From contig CANLFK010000101.1 in NCBI GenBank assembly GCA_947489925.1, positions 1 to 8,113 of the forward strand: a stretch of 8,113 bases of DNA. The letters run 5' to 3'. Of the stretch, positions 6,969-8,113 are shown piece after piece. The notes beneath the pieces are model-generated. The model ran no database searches and was not told the origin of the DNA. It saw nothing but the letters and a program-made list of their open reading frames with translations. Each line of letters starts with the position of its first letter. The first letter of the stretch is position 1. The stretch comes from Candidatus Caenarcanales bacterium. GTDB taxonomy: Bacteria; Cyanobacteriota; Vampirovibrionia; Caenarcaniphilales; Caenarcanaceae. The position numbers and the translations under genes are program-made.

Positions 6969-7082
6969 TCATCAAAGGTTCTGCTAGACAAGCTCTCAAA
7001 AAAATGATTGCTAATCTAAAAACAACTCTTGATGGTTATAGAAGATGTATTCTCTATTACTGGTCGTGAAACTGTTTTATGT
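6902..7082 (+). pseudogene. tuf: Broken internal fragment of an elongation factor Tu gene
   Basis: Frame starting at 6902 reads ELLELDTRELLSKYGFDGDN followed by LPIIKGSARQALKKMIANLK (to about 7021). This is EF-Tu from the end of the G domain, with the SAL guanine-recognition motif changed to SAR. About 10 bases on, and one frame over, the sequence from 7032 reads MVIEDVFSITGRETV (to about 7076), which is the start of EF-Tu domain 2 (FLMAVEDVFSITGRGTV in cyanobacteria). Roughly 30 codons between the two blocks, covering the usual VDSYIPTP linker, are absent. After 7076 similarity ends in a stop at 7086-7088. There is no upstream start; position 6893 is an in-frame TAG. This is a non-functional remnant that overlaps two minus-strand frames. 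Confidence 0.85.
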
Positions 7083-7801
7083 TTATAAATAATATAAATG
7101 GCGCATAAAGCGCAGTAGAGAGTATATAAAATAACTTGAAATAAACGGACATTTGAAAAATAAAATTTAAAAATAAACATAATTATAGGACTGAAAGATA
7201 AAGCAATTAAACCGCCCCAAGAGGAATATTTGCTAATAAAAACAATTAATGCCCATAAAATAGCAGTAATTAAACCGACCCTCCAGTCAAGGGCAAATAA
7301 AGTACCAACAACAGTGGCAACCGCTTTACCGCCTTTAAAACTAATCCCGCACGATTTAACATGCCCAATTAAAGCACCTAAGGAAGCGGCAATAATCGTA
7401 CAATATTGGAATTTCCCGCATTGCCAAGAGCCACCATTACACTGAATAAACCACAATACCCAGCCAAGAGGTGCATACCGAATCACAAAAAATATACCTT
7501 CTAAAAAGTTAAGCATTTCCATCTTTATCAATGCTTGAAATGGAGACAAGACAAAAACTGCTATCAAGAGGAAATCTATTCCCAAAATAGGTGCAATTAA
7601 ACCTTTTAAAAAATCACCGAGTAAAACCATAAAAGCCGCTTTTTTACCAATTAAACGCAAAGCATTAGTTTTTCCAGTGCTTCCACTACCTTCTTTGGTT
7701 AGGCCTATGCCATTTAGCTTGCCAATAATATAATCAAAAGGAATTGAACCAATTAAATAACCTATTAAAAAAGAAACAGAGATAGAAAACAATTTAAACA
7801 T
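7016..7801 (-). CDS. plsY: Glycerol-3-phosphate acyltransferase PlsY, extended and with an altered C-terminus
   Basis: PlsY is an inner-membrane enzyme that transfers an acyl group from acyl-phosphate to glycerol-3-phosphate, giving lysophosphatidic acid. Motif 1 is at 38-46 (GSGSTGKTN; the family norm is GSGN.G.TN), motif 2 at 146-159 (GHVKSCGISFKGGK, Ser for the usual Pro as in cyanobacteria), and motif 3 around 190-197 (SKYSSWGG). DWRVGLITAILWALIVFIS also resembles cyanobacterial PlsY. It has 261 residues against a usual ~200. The extra length is an insert of about 45 residues between helix 2 and the GH motif (about 85-132), and an odd tail. The last ~20 residues, after YKHKT, are encoded antisense to the tuf fragment and are not native PlsY sequence. 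The ATG at 7801 follows a strong promoter. Membrane synthesis makes it likely essential, so a functional core is expected. Confidence 0.9.
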   Translation of the reverse strand: MFKLFSISVSFLIGYLIGSIPFDYIIGKLNGIGLTKEGSGSTGKTNALRLIGKKAAFMVLLGDFLKGLIAPILGIDFLLIAVFVLSPFQALIKMEMLNFLEGIFFVIRYAPLGWVLWFIQCNGGSWQCGKFQYCTIIAASLGALIGHVKSCGISFKGGKAVATVVGTLFALDWRVGLITAILWALIVFISKYSSWGGLIALSFSPIIMFIFKFYFSNVRLFQVILYTLYCALCAIYIIYKHKTVSRPVIENTSSITIKSCF

Positions 7802-7843
7802 CAGCGTAGCTTATCTTGTGAAAAAATAATTTATTGCTCTCTC

Positions 7844-7872
7844 ATTCTAAGCTTGTTGAGCATTATTGTCAA
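7844..7872 (-). promoter_or_regulatory. Strong sigma70-type promoter of plsY
   Basis: On the minus strand a perfect TTGACA (7872-7867) is separated by 17 bases from TAGAAT (7849-7844), a 5/6 match to the -10 box. Transcription would start near 7837, giving a leader of about 36 nt. No Shine-Dalgarno sequence precedes the plsY ATG. Confidence 0.75.
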
Positions 7873-7899
7873 AGGTATAAAAAGAAAATATTATATATT

Positions 7900-7920
7900 A
7901 AACCTCTTGTAAAAAGGTTT
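7900..7920 (-). terminator. Weak hairpin between the second glycosidase copy and plsY
   Basis: AAACCT (7900-7905) pairs with AGGTTT (7915-7920) around a 9-base loop. It lies 18 bases past the stop of the glycosidase copy at 7938 and upstream of the plsY promoter, as expected for a terminator. There is no strong T-run on the minus strand, so the call is weak. Confidence 0.3.
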
Positions 7921-7937
7921 TCATAGTTTTAATTTTA

Positions 7938-8113
7938 TTATTTTTTAATATCAGAATTTAAAATAAACATACAAGAATTCCAACTTATAAAGCTTTTTGC
8001 CCAACCAGGCCTGCCATCTAAATAGCTGTATTGTTCGTGCATCATTTTATTTTTTTGAATATCTTGCGCAAGCAGAGTATTAATTCTATTTTTTAAATCT
8101 TGTGCTTCGGTGG
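7938..8113 (-). CDS. C-terminal end of a probable trehalase/GH63-like glycoside hydrolase, 5'-truncated by the window edge
   Basis: The last 57 codons plus TAA are visible. The protein is the same as the fragment at 6669, differing by Ser to Thr (before EAQDLK), Met to Ile (before SWNSC), and a different last few residues (NSDIKK in place of NLQK). It carries the HEQY....G and final SW motifs. Because the frame runs off the window, this could be the intact parent gene of the truncated copy, or a second fragment. The plsY promoter lies about 65 bases past its stop, in the same direction. Confidence 0.6.
   Translation of the reverse strand, partial: TEAQDLKNRINTLLAQDIQKNKMMHEQYSYLDGRPGWAKSFISWNSCMFILNSDIKK
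7955..8113. repeat. Direct repeat, copy 2 (runs off the window)
   Basis: The partner of 6680-6838, with 157 of 159 bases identical. The match continues to the last base of the window, so the full repeat length is unknown. Similarity stops abruptly at 7955, just before the stop codon of the coding frame. Confidence 0.95.

Noticed and set aside
7230..7445. Plus-strand frame opposite plsY
   Set aside because: It is antisense to the conserved motif 2 region of plsY, has no Shine-Dalgarno sequence and shows no recognisable domain.
6680..8113. The direct repeats as ends of an insertion sequence or composite transposon
   Set aside because: The repeats are coding sequence of a glycosidase, with no terminal inverted repeats, target-site duplications or transposase between them; only plsY and the tuf scrap lie inside.
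1..8113. Alternative genetic code with UGA as an amino acid
   Set aside because: All housekeeping genes read cleanly without in-frame TGA, and TGA ends the glycosidase fragment at 6669.

Overview
The window is AT-rich bacterial DNA using the standard code (TAA and TAG end most genes; TGA ends the first glycosidase fragment). Three genes point to the cyanobacterial phylum in the wide sense. The L34 protein has the RTLGGT / SGFR.RM.TPTGR pattern I associate with cyanobacteria and plastids. PlsY has GSGSTG and a GH..S....F.GGK motif 2 with Ser in place of the usual Pro. A DUF2227 'putative metal-binding' membrane protein, a family common in cyanobacteria, is also present. With the low GC and a large AsmA/TamB-like envelope protein that implies a diderm cell, the best guess is a non-photosynthetic relative such as Melainabacteria/Vampirovibrionia. 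This is inference from motifs; no database search was possible.

Layout. 1-978: the C-terminal part of a polytopic membrane protein (+) converges on the DUF2227 gene (-). 998-2021: a sigma70-type promoter, rpsD with a charged insertion inside its S4 domain, rpmH, and a probable terminator. 2098-5511: one long AsmA/TamB-like gene. 5586-6630: a compact cluster of infA, ribH (lumazine synthase) and an unrecognised 94-residue gene. 6669-8113: a rearranged block. It holds two near-identical copies of the 3' end of a probable trehalase/GH63-like glycosidase gene, a broken piece of an EF-Tu (tuf) gene, and plsY on the minus strand with its own strong promoter. The last codons of plsY are antisense to the tuf piece.

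How the genes fit together. The central part is housekeeping: small-subunit assembly (S4), large-subunit structure (L34), translation initiation (IF1), riboflavin synthesis (RibH), first acylation of glycerol-3-phosphate (PlsY), and envelope lipid homeostasis (AsmA-like). I see no mobile element with a transposase, no CRISPR array, no RNA gene and no defence or toxin system. The real anomaly is the right-hand 1.4 kb. Fragments of two unrelated genes abut there, in a pattern that fits either genomic rearrangement with pseudogene formation or a chimeric assembly. No gene-free stretch exceeds about 140 bases.
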